DNA of 64,000 bases, from NCBI GenBank assembly GCA_001600615.1, contig BCKK01000002.1:278809-342808 (forward strand). Direction: 5' to 3'. The DNA comes from Dioszegia crocea. Taxonomy: Eukaryota > Basidiomycota > Tremellomycetes > Tremellales > Bulleribasidiaceae. Within the stretch, counting starts at the first letter, position 1; the number at the start of each line of letters is the position of its first letter. The notes under the pieces were generated by a model, which had not been told where the DNA came from, searched no databases, and worked only from the letters and a program-made list of their open reading frames with translations. This document shows, one piece after another, positions 1 to 10,950 of this stretch. Made by a program: the position numbers and the translations under genes.

Positions 1-2269
1 CACCTCCTCTGTCCTCCCTATTCTTGACGATCCCAGCCCACATTTCCTCATCCACACCCAAAGCCTCCTTTGCAAATTTCAAAAACGCCTCTTGCTCATC
101 TGCCATATCCACATCCCCTTCTCCTTCCTCATTGACCACCACAGGTTTCTCCTCCCCAACTTCCCTCTGTTGATCCTCCCACACCTTCCGGTGCATGGCC
201 TTATCGATCCCTTCATCCCACCTGACGCTCTTATCCCTCTTCCTGTCCAGGTCGTCCTCATCATCCACCTCCTCTATCCGTGGTGCTGTGTCTGCCCATC
301 GCATCTCCGCAATCTGACGACCTAGCGTCCCGGGTGGCGGCAACGTATCATCCTCATCTTCCGAGTCGGACTCATCGACCACGCCGTCAAACTCTTGCTT
401 TGACAGTATTGGTGGACGCATGGACGGTCCTCCAGCTTGGGGCACCTCGATATGCGGTGTAGGGGCCGCAGATCCAAGCATGACGATATCTTCGTTGGAA
501 TCGGATTTCTTGCCCCACTCGCCGTCTTCGAGCGGAGCCACCAAACTTCGCATCCTTTCCTCCTTCTGCGCCGGCGTAAGGCTCTGCCATTCATCCTCCT
601 CCATCTCATCCCCATCGTCGTCATCCATCTCCTCGTCTGACAGCTCACTGAATGTTAGCAGGCCCGGTATCCAGACTCACTCTTCGAATCTCGCCCCTTG
701 AAGATCTCCCTCGCCGCCGACGAAAGTCTGTACCTTCTTCGCCAGATCCTGCAACGCCCGTCCGTGCTCCTCCGTTGGTTCTGCTTGCTCTCTTGTTTCC
801 GCCTTGATACCCTTCTCGGCATCTTGACCCGACGCTCGCATCATCATGCCATCCAGCTCGTCAGGCGAGACTTCTAGCCAAGCCTCACTGTCCTCTTTGT
901 CGTCCGATCCAGCAATTAGGGACGAGGCGTCAGAAGAAGCAATTGACAGCGCCGAGTCGACAAGATAGGCAAATGCCGGCCGCTGCTCTTTGGAACTATG
1001 ATCAGCTTGTCCACAGATAAACTTACTCATCCGACCGTATATCTTTCCATCCCTTCATGGCTTTCTTCTCCCTTTCTTTCCACTCCTGACTTCCTTCTCT
1101 TTCCTGACCGAAGAACGCCGTCTTTTTCAATTGGTCGATAAACCCTTTATATCCCTCATCACCTTTGACATCATCCTCTACCTTTCCACTCCGCCTCTTC
1201 CCGCCTTCCCTATACATGATCTCAAACCCAGTGGCAATCTTCACGCCTAGATCCCTCCACCTCTTTTCATCCGCATCACCGTCTTCGCGAACGCTCCACT
1301 CTGGTCCAAAGATTCGAGGCGGGTGAAACACCTGTCCCTGAAGCTGAGCGTACGCTGCACGTGTCATGGACACGGACGCTAGGACGGCAGGAGTTGGAGG
1401 GAAGTGTGACATCTTGGCAGCAGCGCGAAGTTGGGCAGGATCTCGGACGTAGAATCCCTCGACCGCTCGCTGAATGAGAGATGGGTGAACGGACAGCGCT
1501 CGTGCGACGGGCAGTGGTAGATAAGCTTTGGCTCGATGTAGATGTTCAGACAATTTCCCGGGGTAGCTAAAGGTCAGCTTAGGACGTGGAATGACTCACT
1601 GAGCAATTCGGTCCCACACTGCCCGCTCCAGTGCCTTGTCCGCCTGATACCTGCCAAGCCGTACTGCCCGTACTGCGTCTTCCTCCGAGATATACGCCTC
1701 CGGATCAAATTGACGTTCCTCCGCCTCATCATCTGGGATATGTCGAGCTGAAGATCCAGATGAGCGAACATGGAGTGGAAGTAGATGTAGATGGCCTCCC
1801 GAAAGCCACAAGCGGTTCTCAGCATTCTCGGGAGAAACCCATTGTGGCAGATCATTGGCTGCTTCAATCAGAAGAAACTCTCCATCTGTATCTCTTATAC
1901 TGGACGTCAGTGTTGCTTGTGATATACTCACCTGATGACGATGTCCTCCCATTTTTGGCTGACTTCCCTCAGCAGCCAAACCACCAACCACTCATCATCT
2001 ACAGCATCACCGACCCGCATTCTCCCCTCTAGCTTTCCCGAGCTCTGCCTCTTCCCTGACCCTGAAGCAATCTTCAGCTCCCAGGCATCTTTGTTCCACA
2101 ACCATGGTGTCGGAAGTAACGACTTGACGTATTCTGAAATAAGTAGAGCAGTGGAGGTGGGCTCGAGGTGCGATGGGAGGTGCAGAGCGTATTGCAAGGT
2201 ATCTTCTGCTATTGTCGGTAGAGGGAATACTGGAGGCTGAGATGAGAGAGAGGGGAAAGCTGGGTTCAT
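1..2269 (-). CDS. ECD: Ecdysoneless/SGT1 (ECD) family protein, 3' end beyond window
   Basis: Homologue of the ecdysoneless/hSGT1 family, a conserved acidic protein tied to splicing, transcription and cell-cycle control in animals and fungi. The coding strand starts at the ATG at 2269 (MNPAFPSL). The diagnostic block DTDGEFLLIEAANDLPQW follows the first intron, then the NRLWLSGGHLHLLPLH block, then a helical stretch with SEHLHRAKAYLPLPVARAL and FEIMY. The C-terminal half is acidic and carries SEAWLEVSPDELDGMM, a typical family signature, and FLKFAKEALGV close to the window edge. The gene leaves the window at position 1, so the extreme C terminus is missing because of the window and not because of damage. 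The first intron spans 1900-1931 and is only 32 nt, with a GTGAGT donor and CTGAC branch. Family assignment is firm; the cellular role in this fungus is inferred. Confidence 0.9.
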
Positions 2270-2647
2270 AATGGAATGAGAGGTAGACGTATGACTGTAG
2301 GTCGCAAAAATCCAGTGGACGTCCAACTTTGAGTGGCAAAAATCGGCCATTACCGGCGAGGTATGCGTGTGATTCAGCGAGGTGCGATAGAGTCTTCTTT
2401 TGTATGTCGTGCGATCGATGATGTCCATATACCAGCTGCAGGAACCATGGGCTTCAGAGAACAACTGCATAATCGTACAAAATTTACGTTTTCAAAACCA
2501 ATATTGACAGGTGAAGTTGTATCTGCCTTGATAGACCAATATAAAAGAGATAATGCACACAAACTCGTTGAGTGCGTGATTAACCGTGTATTTGGAAGGG
2601 GGGATGAAGGGAAAGGGGATGATCAGGAACGAGACCGAGCATATCGC
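2270..2647. other. Intergenic: ECD promoter and VCX1 3' end
   Basis: The 378 bp lie between the VCX1 stop (2648) and the ECD start (2269), both on the minus strand. They must hold the ECD promoter and 5' leader plus the VCX1 3'UTR. The centre (about 2470-2600) is AT-richer than its surroundings. I see no further gene. Confidence 0.5.
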
Positions 2648-4987
2648 TTATCGGATTGGGTTGTAGAACCTAGAGAAGTCAGCATAGGAAACGGCCAGGG
2701 CTGGCAAGGTACTCACCAAGTAACCAAAGCGATCGAGACGTAAGCCATCATCATGGCGAACCCTTCGAGGTAGTTTGTCCTTCCGTCCGAGATGGCAAAG
2801 TTGACGAGGAGTACTGCGATGACGAGGACGATTCTGGTATGTCAGCTTGGGGACATGATGTTGGAAAGCAGAGCTTACGTTTCAAACGCGTCAAAGAAGA
2901 GCGTCAAGGGTTGACCGATCGCCCATCCGATCAGAACGAGGATCGGCAGGATACCCAGCGATACCTGAATACTACTACCCACAGCGATGCTCATACTCAA
3001 ATTGAGCTTGTCCTTGACCGAAACGGTGACGGCCGTGATGTGCTCGACGGAGTTACCAATCACGGGCAAGAGGATGAGCCCGATGAACTCGCGCGAGACA
3101 TTGGAGGCGGCCGTCATTCCGTCAATAGAGCTGACGAGGAATTCGGCCGTGACTCCGGCGAGAGCAGTCATGGCGATGAGTAGCCCGACGGCATACCAGA
3201 ATTTGATCGTGGGGACTTGGCGGTGAGGGTCGATATCGGCATCTTCGAGACGCTGGACGGCGGCCGTGGTGAGTGGCGCAGGCGCCCCAGGTTCACGCGG
3301 TACTCGGACAGCTCCGACCTTGGGCAGCTTGAAGCGAGTCTTCAAGGCTGGCTTTTCGGATAGTGCCGCAGTGGGCAAGATGGATGGGCGTTGAGGCGCA
3401 GGGGGATCCATGAGCATCACACCGCCGCCCTCGCCTCGCTCGACATCGATATCGGTGCCAATCGTCTCTGAGCGATCCCGACCTGAGAATCGGCGGAATC
3501 GGCGAAAAGGATGACCGGACGTATCGCGGGATGAGGTAGTGGATGACGTGTCGGAGCTGCTACCCAGCGTAGACACCCAGTGAGGCTTGGGGAAAACGCG
3601 ATTGTTATCGGGCACCGGACCGGGAAGGGGGTGGAGGGGACGGTTACGCGGCACCTTGAAGAGGTAGGCGTGGGCTAATCGTTAGCTCGTGTAAGTGCGT
3701 GACATCTCAAGACGTACTGTATAGCTGGAATGTGAGGAACATGGCGTAACACGCTAGAAGGATGAAGCTCAAACCCCGAGAGATGATGAGGAGGTTCTCC
3801 AACTCGACACCGGTAGGTGGGGCGCCGTTGGGAATGCTGTCGACACCGACGGTGTTGGGGTAGGCCCAATGATAGGCTGCAGGAAGGGCGATAGCCATGA
3901 GCTGTGTTGTCAGTACATGGCAAATTAGGGCAAAAAGACAACTCACGGTAATACCCAAAAGACCGATTTGCATTTGCGCATTCGGAATGGCGTACATCTG
4001 CTCGTGGAATCGCAGACCGCCAGCAAAGTAGGAACATCCTAGGACGAGTAGGACTGCGGGGTCAGTGCGGAGCTTGGACGTTTTAAAAACCACTCACGGT
4101 TACTCAGGATCGAACCGATCATACTGGCTTGCACAATGTCGATCTGACCATCGACCAGGGCGATGATGGCGATGAGCAACTCGACGGCGTTACCGAATGT
4201 AGCGTTCAGTAGACCACCCCAGGCCTCGCCGACTCGCAGGGAGAGTTCTTCCGTTCTGATGATGTCAGCATGCGCCATAGATCAGCCGACTTGAAACTCA
4301 CGCAAATGAGATACCAGCGGCCAGAGGGATGACAGCAATCAAGCACATGACGAAGACCGCCACTTCGTTTCGGTGCGTGAGGTGTAGAGCCCATGCCACA
4401 GGAATTGCGACTGGAAGTGCACATAGCAGAGGCGCGCCTTTGAGAGTGTTCTGAACAGCGTCAGCTGATGCTCCATGTCTTTTAAGAAGTTAACTTACCC
4501 TGAAGGAAGCCTTCCAGGTAACCTCTGGCACCGCTTCGTCATCGTCTTCAAGATGATGAGACGCGGAAGATTGAATGGTATCGTTCGTTTCCGCGCGATT
4601 CAGCTCCACCCCCGCCTCCGCGCCATCCTTGTGGACCTCATGGATGTCCCTTCCCTTGACCGGCAGGCCAAGGATAGACTCGGGTGATGGTAAAGGTCTA
4701 TTGCCACCCGAGCTGCCGCCGTGTCGTTCGCCGGTGCTGCCGCGATTGCTAGCTCCATCCGAATTGGATCGAACGCGAAGGACAGGTCGATGAAAGTCTT
4801 TACCGGTTACGGTAGGGAGAGGCGGGTGCTCGGGTTGGGCACTGGCATCGGGATTGGTTCCTTCGATGGATGAAGGTTGCTGCGGTGGGTTGTTGATGTG
4901 ATTTGTTTGTATTAAGCTCGAGCGCCTTCGTATAGCAGCCTCTATATCTGGCTCTGGTTCTTGTTCTATGAATACGGGATCGACCAT
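2648..4987 (-). CDS. VCX1: Vacuolar Ca2+/H+ exchanger (CAX family), VCX1-like
   Basis: Proton-driven calcium (and Mn2+) antiporter of the vacuole membrane, which clears cytosolic Ca2+. Both CAX signature repeats are visible: [14 protein letters not shown] in the first half and [13 protein letters not shown] in the second, each placing acidic and Asn residues in the transport site. About ten hydrophobic segments follow a hydrophilic N-terminal tail of about 170 residues rich in Ser, Pro and acidic residues, consistent with the regulatory N terminus of fungal VCX proteins. A second hydrophilic Ser-rich loop of about 130 residues lies mid-protein (about 3240-3640) where CAX proteins carry their variable acidic loop. 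The start is the ATG at 4987 (MVDPVFIEQ). The last short exon codes for FYNPIR and a TAA stop at 2648. Several introns of about 45 nt interrupt the gene. Confidence 0.93.
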
Positions 4988-5492
4988 AAGTGTATTGAGG
5001 TATGTGCTTGGTAGGCGTGAGATAGTCAGAGACTGAGAGAGAGATAAGAAGCAGAGACGCGAAGGGGAGTTCGATCAATGGAGGTAATGGCTTGGCTGAC
5101 TCTAGTGTGGAGACCCCGAATGCCATCTAGAATATTCCTACTTTGGGTAATCGAGGCGGTGCAATCGTCATGGCGCAAGTCGGACATTGCCGATTCTCTT
5201 GGCGCTCCAGCCACGAACGTGGGTGAGTGTGGCGGTCTGGAGCTCGAGAGTGGCTGCGTGAAGCCACCTTATGTGCCCTCACGAATAGAGATGAGGCGGA
5301 ATTGCCTTGCAGATACATCTGACTCAGGTGTCCAGCTGCTGGACACGCTAGGTGACCAGAAAGGTCATCTACTCAAACAGTCAATGTCCCAAATGTCCCC
5401 TCTTCCTGCGCTGCCGGGGTCCCACAGTAGCTGCCTGCAGCCTCTTTACTTCCTCAGATCCCAACTATGCCTTCTTGTTTGCGACACACTCC
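4988..5492. other. Intergenic: VCX1 promoter and 3' flank of the CPL1-like gene
   Basis: These 505 bp separate the VCX1 start from the stop of the upstream minus-strand gene. Short open frames on the plus strand are unsupported by codon usage or homology. I looked for a calcineurin-responsive element, since VCX1 is calcineurin-linked in yeasts, and saw no clear match. Confidence 0.4.
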
Positions 5493-6607
5493 CTACCGCG
5501 TAATGTAAATCCGGGGTCGCACGCCCAGATAGCGCACTGACCATGGGTACAGGTGACGCCGCCCATGCTGATACCGGGCAGAGCAGTGCAGCTGAGTCGT
5601 CAGTACGCAGTCTCGCAGTGCAAGGAAATCAGACTCACTCAACACCTGCCTTGGCAGATCCATTCATGAACTCGCCATACATGCATCCACCGCAAGATTC
5701 TAATAATCAGCCACAAGACTTGCAAGCATAAAGGGAACGTACCAAGCTCAGTCTCCACATCGACACATTCCCAGCTATCCTTCCCAGGACCAACCAAGCA
5801 AGCCTTGCCGGCCATAGGACACAAGCTCTTCTCCCTCTGGCTATCCAATCGCATCTGCTCCCTGATCTGACGCTTGACGAAGGTACTGGGACCGGGAGTA
5901 GGGGTGTCGTCGACGTTCTGTCCAGGGGTATGGTCAGAGAATCGTACCAGGGTCCCACGGGCGCATGCCGTTTGGTCCGCATCGTTGACTTCACCTACTC
6001 CGTTGTTGGAGTCGCATATACATGTGTAGGTGGGACCGGTGACGGAAGGTATGATTGATGCGCCCTCAAATTGAAGACAGGTGCGGAGACATGTGCTGAC
6101 GTCGGGAACGTCAACGGGGATTGTGCGCTGGGCAGGGCTGGACGCGGGGTTGTAACCAGTGTAGCAGGTAGGTTCATTGAATGTGCTGAGGGCGATACGG
6201 ACCTTTTGGAATCAGCTACGAGGTCTAGAATACAAGGCACAACTCACATCCCACTGTTGGGCAGTACACGACATCTTGGAGTCGGTCGCAGTCGCGAATT
6301 GCGCTGCAGATGGACCGACATTTGAGCACCCGCACTGGGCGAAATTAGGCGAGAGGTAGGCGTATCGGTAGGACTTGTTGGCGCAGTATGGCTATCAGAG
6401 TTAGCTTTAGTCAGGGCGTGTAGATAGGGAGAGACGTACCGAGCACTGTTGAGAACCTCTAATGGAGCTGACGTCGACAGGGTCAACGAAGTTCACCGGA
6501 GCGGTATCCATGCACCCGGCATAAGACTCTGCGGGTGGAAACCGCGCAGACACGAGGGATGGTAGGATGGCGACCAGCGCGAATGTAATGGGAGCAAATG
6601 ACAGCAT
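5493..6607 (-). CDS. Secreted cysteine-rich protein with CPL1-like domain
   Basis: The protein starts at the ATG at 6607 with a classic signal peptide (MLSFAPITFALVAILPSLVS, cleavage near SAR). The N-terminal half holds spaced cysteines (CANKSY..., QCGCSNVG, TCLRTCLQ, TCICD). The C-terminal region is the CPL1-like domain: LCPMAGKAC, then WECVDVETELESCGGC across an intron, ending CTHGQCAIWACDPGF just before the TAG at 5493. At least four introns of about 43-50 nt interrupt it. In Cryptococcus neoformans the founding member Cpl1 is a secreted capsule- and virulence-associated protein. The family is expanded in basidiomycetes and most members have no known role, so only secretion is well supported here. 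A CA/GT dinucleotide run abuts the start codon. Confidence 0.85.
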
Positions 6608-7231
6608 TATGTGTGTGTGTGTGTGTGTGTGCGTGTGTATAGGCGCGAAGTATAATTTACGTCGTTAGGTCGTTCTGATCTTGTCGTTCGTGAAGCTAAG
6701 GAGTGTGTCGTTAATGAGCGTGGTATCCGTCAAGGATATGCAAGTACGTCGAGGAAGAAAAGGGTTGAAGGGTGAGAAAGAAGCTGACTGAGACAAGAAA
6801 ACAACAAGACGAAATTATACATGCCTCACTTCTCGCAAACAAAGCAAGCGCGTTATCATCCTCCGGCGGCGGCGAATCGCAATATCAATACCTCCGCGAC
6901 CGCCTGTCCCTGGCTCGGAGACGTCACAGGCCTAGGCCCAGGGCAGGGAGTGACAGTCAGGGCGTGACTGAGTTGCGTGACTGGTCCAGGGCAAAGGGGG
7001 AAACGGAACATGGACGCGTCTTGACTAAAAGACAGACGCGTCGACGATAGTCGGACAAGGCTCAATCTCCGTTTGTGGCGGTTCTTATTTGTGCGCACGG
7101 GCACTCGGCCTGCCGTCGGGTGGCGACTGGAAAAGTTGGAGGTCCATCCGTTCGAGTCAACTAGATGCTATCTATACACACAATCTGAAATCCCAACATC
7201 GACACCAACAGACTACAGCGCCTGCATCACA
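6608..7231. promoter_or_regulatory. Divergent promoter, CPL1-like / PDX2
   Basis: The 624-bp region lies between divergent starts. Besides the dinucleotide run it contains two ACGCGT boxes (7014-7019 and 7036-7041), 22 bp or about two helical turns apart. ACGCGT is the MluI cell-cycle box bound by MBF-type factors in fungi. Whether either gene responds to MBF is inference only. Confidence 0.4.
6610..6638. repeat. (GT)n microsatellite at the CPL1-like start codon
   Basis: A near-perfect GT run on the plus strand with one GC interruption; on the coding strand it reads (CA)n and ends two or three bases before the ATG at 6607, so it forms the end of the 5' leader of the secreted protein gene. 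Confidence 0.9.
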
Positions 7232-8222
7232 ATGACAAGCCCCACTTCCGAGCCCATCACCGTCGGCGTCCTCGGTACGCTATCCCGTCCTCGAGACTCT
7301 GACCGCTAGACCGCTCGGCTAACATCTGCAGCTCTACAAGGCGCATTCGCAGAGCACATAGCCTACCTAACACACTGTCTCCCATCCTCATCCACACAGA
7401 CCATCCTACCGATTCCGATCCGATCCGTTTCGGAACTAGCAACCTGTTCTGCCCTGATAATTCCAGGTGGAGAATCTACCGTGATTCAATCAGTGGCCGA
7501 TCGGACTGAGGGGCTCTTACCTGCTCTTCAGGCGTTTGTGAGGGATCCAAAGAAGGCGGTATGGGGTACTTGCGCAGGGATGATCCTTATGGCTGAGGAA
7601 GAAGGTGTAGGAGGGGGGAAAGTTATACCCGGTAGAGAAAGACAGAAAGGGTGGGGTGGGATTGAAGGGTTGAAAGTCTGGAGAAATTTATATGGGAGTG
7701 AGTACCACTTGGTCCAAGGTCTGAAGACTTCATCCAAAACGCAGCACGCTGACTTTTTCTTCAGACCAACTGGAGTCGTTTGAAGCTCCTTTGGTTATTC
7801 CAGACCTATCCACAGCCGAGCGACCCTTCCCTGCAATCTTCATCCGTGCACCCGCTATCCACTCCCTTCGCCCTAGCTCCTTGGAAGACCATACAGCTTC
7901 GTCCGCTTCCACCCTCGAATCTCCCGAGACACTCACAACCACAGCCACCTCTCATCTCATAACTCCCGCCTCCACGCCTCCTCGTCAGCCCTCTCCATCT
8001 CCCAAATCCTCTATTCCCGTCATAGCCCTCGCTACCCTTCCTGACGAGTTCTTGCCTCCTCCACCGCCATCCGATTCTCATCTCGGCCCGCCGAACGTAG
8101 AGGACCTTGGAAAAGTGATGTTGCGACAGGGCAAGAAGATGGTCACTAGCTTCCATCCCGAGCTGAGCGGGGATGTCAGGGTGCACCGATATTGGGTCGA
8201 GAAGTGTGTATTTGGTTTATAA
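7232..8222 (+). CDS. PDX2: Pyridoxal 5'-phosphate synthase glutaminase subunit (PDX2/SNO)
   Basis: Class I glutaminase that hands ammonia from glutamine to the PDX1/SNZ synthase for vitamin B6. The N terminus VGVLALQGAFAEH is the PdxT signature once the first intron (GTACGC...CTGCAG) is removed. IPGGESTVI and GTCAGMILMAEE follow, the latter with the nucleophile Cys. The second intron ends at ACCAACTGGAG, giving NQLESFEAPLVIP. The C terminus holds the catalytic His and Glu in SFHPEL and ends WVEKCVFGL. Between IFIRAPAI and VIALAT lies a Ser/Thr/Pro-rich stretch of about 65 residues, longer than the compact bacterial enzyme. The ATG at 7232 is the first in frame. No PDX1 gene lies nearby. Confidence 0.93.
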
Positions 8223-8766
8223 CATGTCACACTAGCTTTCAATAGATACTAAATCTTTTATGCATCTACATCCGGGATCATCCAAAGATCGCGAAGACGT
8301 TACTCATTCTCTACACCTCGAGCATGTAGGCAAACATACATATGGGAGAGATGAAGGTTTCGAAAGAGGAAAAATAATAGGCGTCTAAAGGATGGGACCG
8401 CTATTGTGATACTACATGTGTTGGGCTTCAGCGGGATTAAGGGTTTCTACATATCAGAGACTAGGTAGAGGAGGTAAGAGAAGTATGCAAACAGCGGGGG
8501 ACGAGACTAAAGGATGGTATATCGGACGATAAATCACAAACTGACNCCCCCGCCCCTGCTTGACCCGCTGGTGGTCTACTCCCCGCACCATACGCCCCGG
8601 CCCTAAATATGCGTCTCGGCCCCTGTCCAGCCCTGACTTGCCCCAAAAGACCAAAAAAACACCAGATAACGCGTCGAGCGCTCATCCTCCATACGCCAAG
8701 CGGCAGATCTGATCAATCCCGCCGGCTCACTCCCTCATGCCCATCTCCAGCGCCTCGCATACACGC
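8223..8766. other. Intergenic between convergent PDX2 and GT2 gene
   Basis: The 544 bp between two stop codons contain an undetermined base at 8546 inside a C-rich run and one ACGCGTCGA at 8669-8677. No supported gene. Confidence 0.5.
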
Positions 8767-10950
8767 CTATGCCGATGTGATGGCCTTCTCGATATCCGCC
8801 GGCCGTCTGTTATCGCGGCCCTTTGGCTTGAAGGAGACTGTGTAGACGATGCGATCGGTGAAGAGCTGCATGAACTGCGCTTGGAGGAGGGGGACGATAC
8901 CGTATACGAAACCTGCTGGTAGCGCTAGGTAGCTAGTACGTCAGCAATAGCTCTGAAATGGGATTCGATGACTTACTCGATGCACGATACAGGGAATGGT
9001 CGTAGACTTCTGTCGGCGCTCTGAACACCCAGACGTCCGCCCGGGACGGCCCATCGGTGCTTGACGGTGGTCTGATGATATCTGTCATAGCAGAGGAACA
9101 TGATGATGGTGAGGGCGAGGGATACACTTCGCATGCGATCTGTGACGGTGTACGCCCAGTCAATCAGTTCGGCGCTGTCTGAAAGCATGGCCAGTGTTGG
9201 CAATGGGGGAATGATGGCGTGACGGGATACAATCTTTTCGGTGGAAGTGGCTAATATCCGCAGGGCGACAAGGAGTGTCATGTGTCTGTTGATTAGCTAA
9301 ATCCTATTGCCGGGTAAAAGAATACTTACCCCATGAGCAGATGAGCCTCGTAAAGACGAAGGACGAGTGATATGAATGGTGCCGTTCGCCTAGCCAGTAC
9401 TTCAGGAGCAAGCTGAACGGGCTTCATTGCCGCCTTCTCGTGAATGAATTCCTCTCCCTCGCTCAGACTAGAATTTGATGTCTCCTCATCGTCGGCTGAA
9501 ATGACGCTGGCGGAAGAACTGCCCACTGACGAGTCTGAGGGGCTGGGCATCGTGAAGTCCTCTTCGGCAAAGTTCCGTCGAGACTTCTTCACTGGCAGTT
9601 CCTCCCGGATGGTCTGGAGGCCGATGACGGGTTCGGGTTGAGCAGTGAAGACGGTAGGGGTAGGTTGACGGTGGGTCATGGAGAGTTCAGGTTCGGGGTG
9701 GGCCGTGTAGTCTGCGTTGAACAGCCGCATGAGTCCGTAGCCGGTATCGAGCGATCCCCACATGTGTCGAATAGCCTGCTTGTATCGCGCGACGTGGTCG
9801 TTCCAGAACCCCCTCAGACCACCTCGCTCACCAGCAACGACATCGAGTTGCGAAGCGGGCGAGTAGATGGTCTCGGTGATGAGGTTACCGCCGGTCGAGA
9901 ACAAACATTTGATGTACATGTGCATGTCCTCGCCGATGGCTTGGGGTCCGGCATCGTGGAAACCGACGCTGGCGGCAAGGGAGAGGGATAGCGAGTAGGC
10001 AGATGTAGGGATCTTGGCACCGGATCCGGTGTAGATGGAGGAAAGACCGGCAAGAGCCCACATGATGTCGGTCACTCGGACGGAGACGGGGACATCGTGT
10101 GCGTTTCGGTCGAAACAGATGGGAGGGACAAAGGTGCAGCGCGTTCGCTCGTTTGGTGGACGAAGTGCGAATTTGGCAGATATCGATGAGAAGTAGTCTC
10201 CAGCAAGGGCGGCTGAAAGTTAGCCTTGCTCAACCTATTTCAACTCACTGTCGGAATCAATCACTGTGACGATAGTCTTTGAAATCCGCTCCTCATCGCC
10301 TTCATCCTTCAACTCGTTCCATGCCTGTCTAACCGCCCAGGCCAAGTTTGAGCTCTTCCCTGCAGCCTCGCCGTCGATCCCTCCAGGGTGCAGCGCAAAC
10401 CCAATGTCCTTGAAGCTGGACCTGAACTCAGCGATGAGCTGCTGGGCCTTGGCTTCGGCGCCATTTTCGCGCGCCTCCATAGCGAGAACGGGGTGGTATG
10501 ATGTCAAAGCGAGGGGTTGAGTTGATAGCAGATAGAGGGTTTCGCGGAGAACCGAGATGTCTTCGGCGTAGTTGGGGCAAAAGATCAGGTGCTCCACCTC
10601 GTCAAAGAGGAAAGCAGTGGATGCAGCCTGGGGAGATAGGAGTCGACGCTGATGGGTATACTCTGCGCGCCAATCGGTCTCGGAATGCGCCTTGACCCCT
10701 CGCCATGCTAGGAAAGCACCCCAAATAGTCCTAAATCCATCAGCACTGCCTTTGATCTATCAAAAAGGACCTACCTGAAGTTGACAGTCAACAACATGGC
10801 GTGCACAAAAAATAGCACAATGACAAATAGCCATGGCACTATCCGTGGTGCAAACAGGACGAAGGGGATCATGGATAGATGGGACATCATTGGTATACGC
10901 TGGAAGACAGCGGGGAGGAACTTCCGCGCGGAAGGTGGGAGTATCGTCAT
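8767..10950 (-). CDS. Membrane GT2-like glycosyltransferase
   Basis: Polytopic protein of the processive GT2 (cellulose/chitin/hyaluronan synthase-like) fold. Two N-terminal hydrophobic spans (PFVLFAP...LFVIVLFFVHAMLL) precede a cytosolic domain. Recognisable elements are HLIFCPNYAEDISVL, the sugar-nucleotide/metal motif VTVIDSDS, the acceptor-site motif AIGEDMHMYIKCLF, and YKQAIRHMWGSLD, which stands where the Q/RxxRW motif is expected. An acidic Ser-rich linker follows (about 9440-9600), then further hydrophobic segments and a cytosolic tail ending ADIEKAITSA. The first AUG on this strand is at 10950. The same frame stays open for over 340 nt upstream, through another hydrophobic segment, so a longer N terminus is possible. 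The sugar substrate cannot be read from sequence; a wall or capsule polysaccharide or glycolipid is plausible. Confidence 0.8.

Noticed and set aside
8546..8546. Undetermined base in a C-run as a sign of a structural feature
   Set aside because: A single N in a homopolymer-like run is most simply a base-calling uncertainty.
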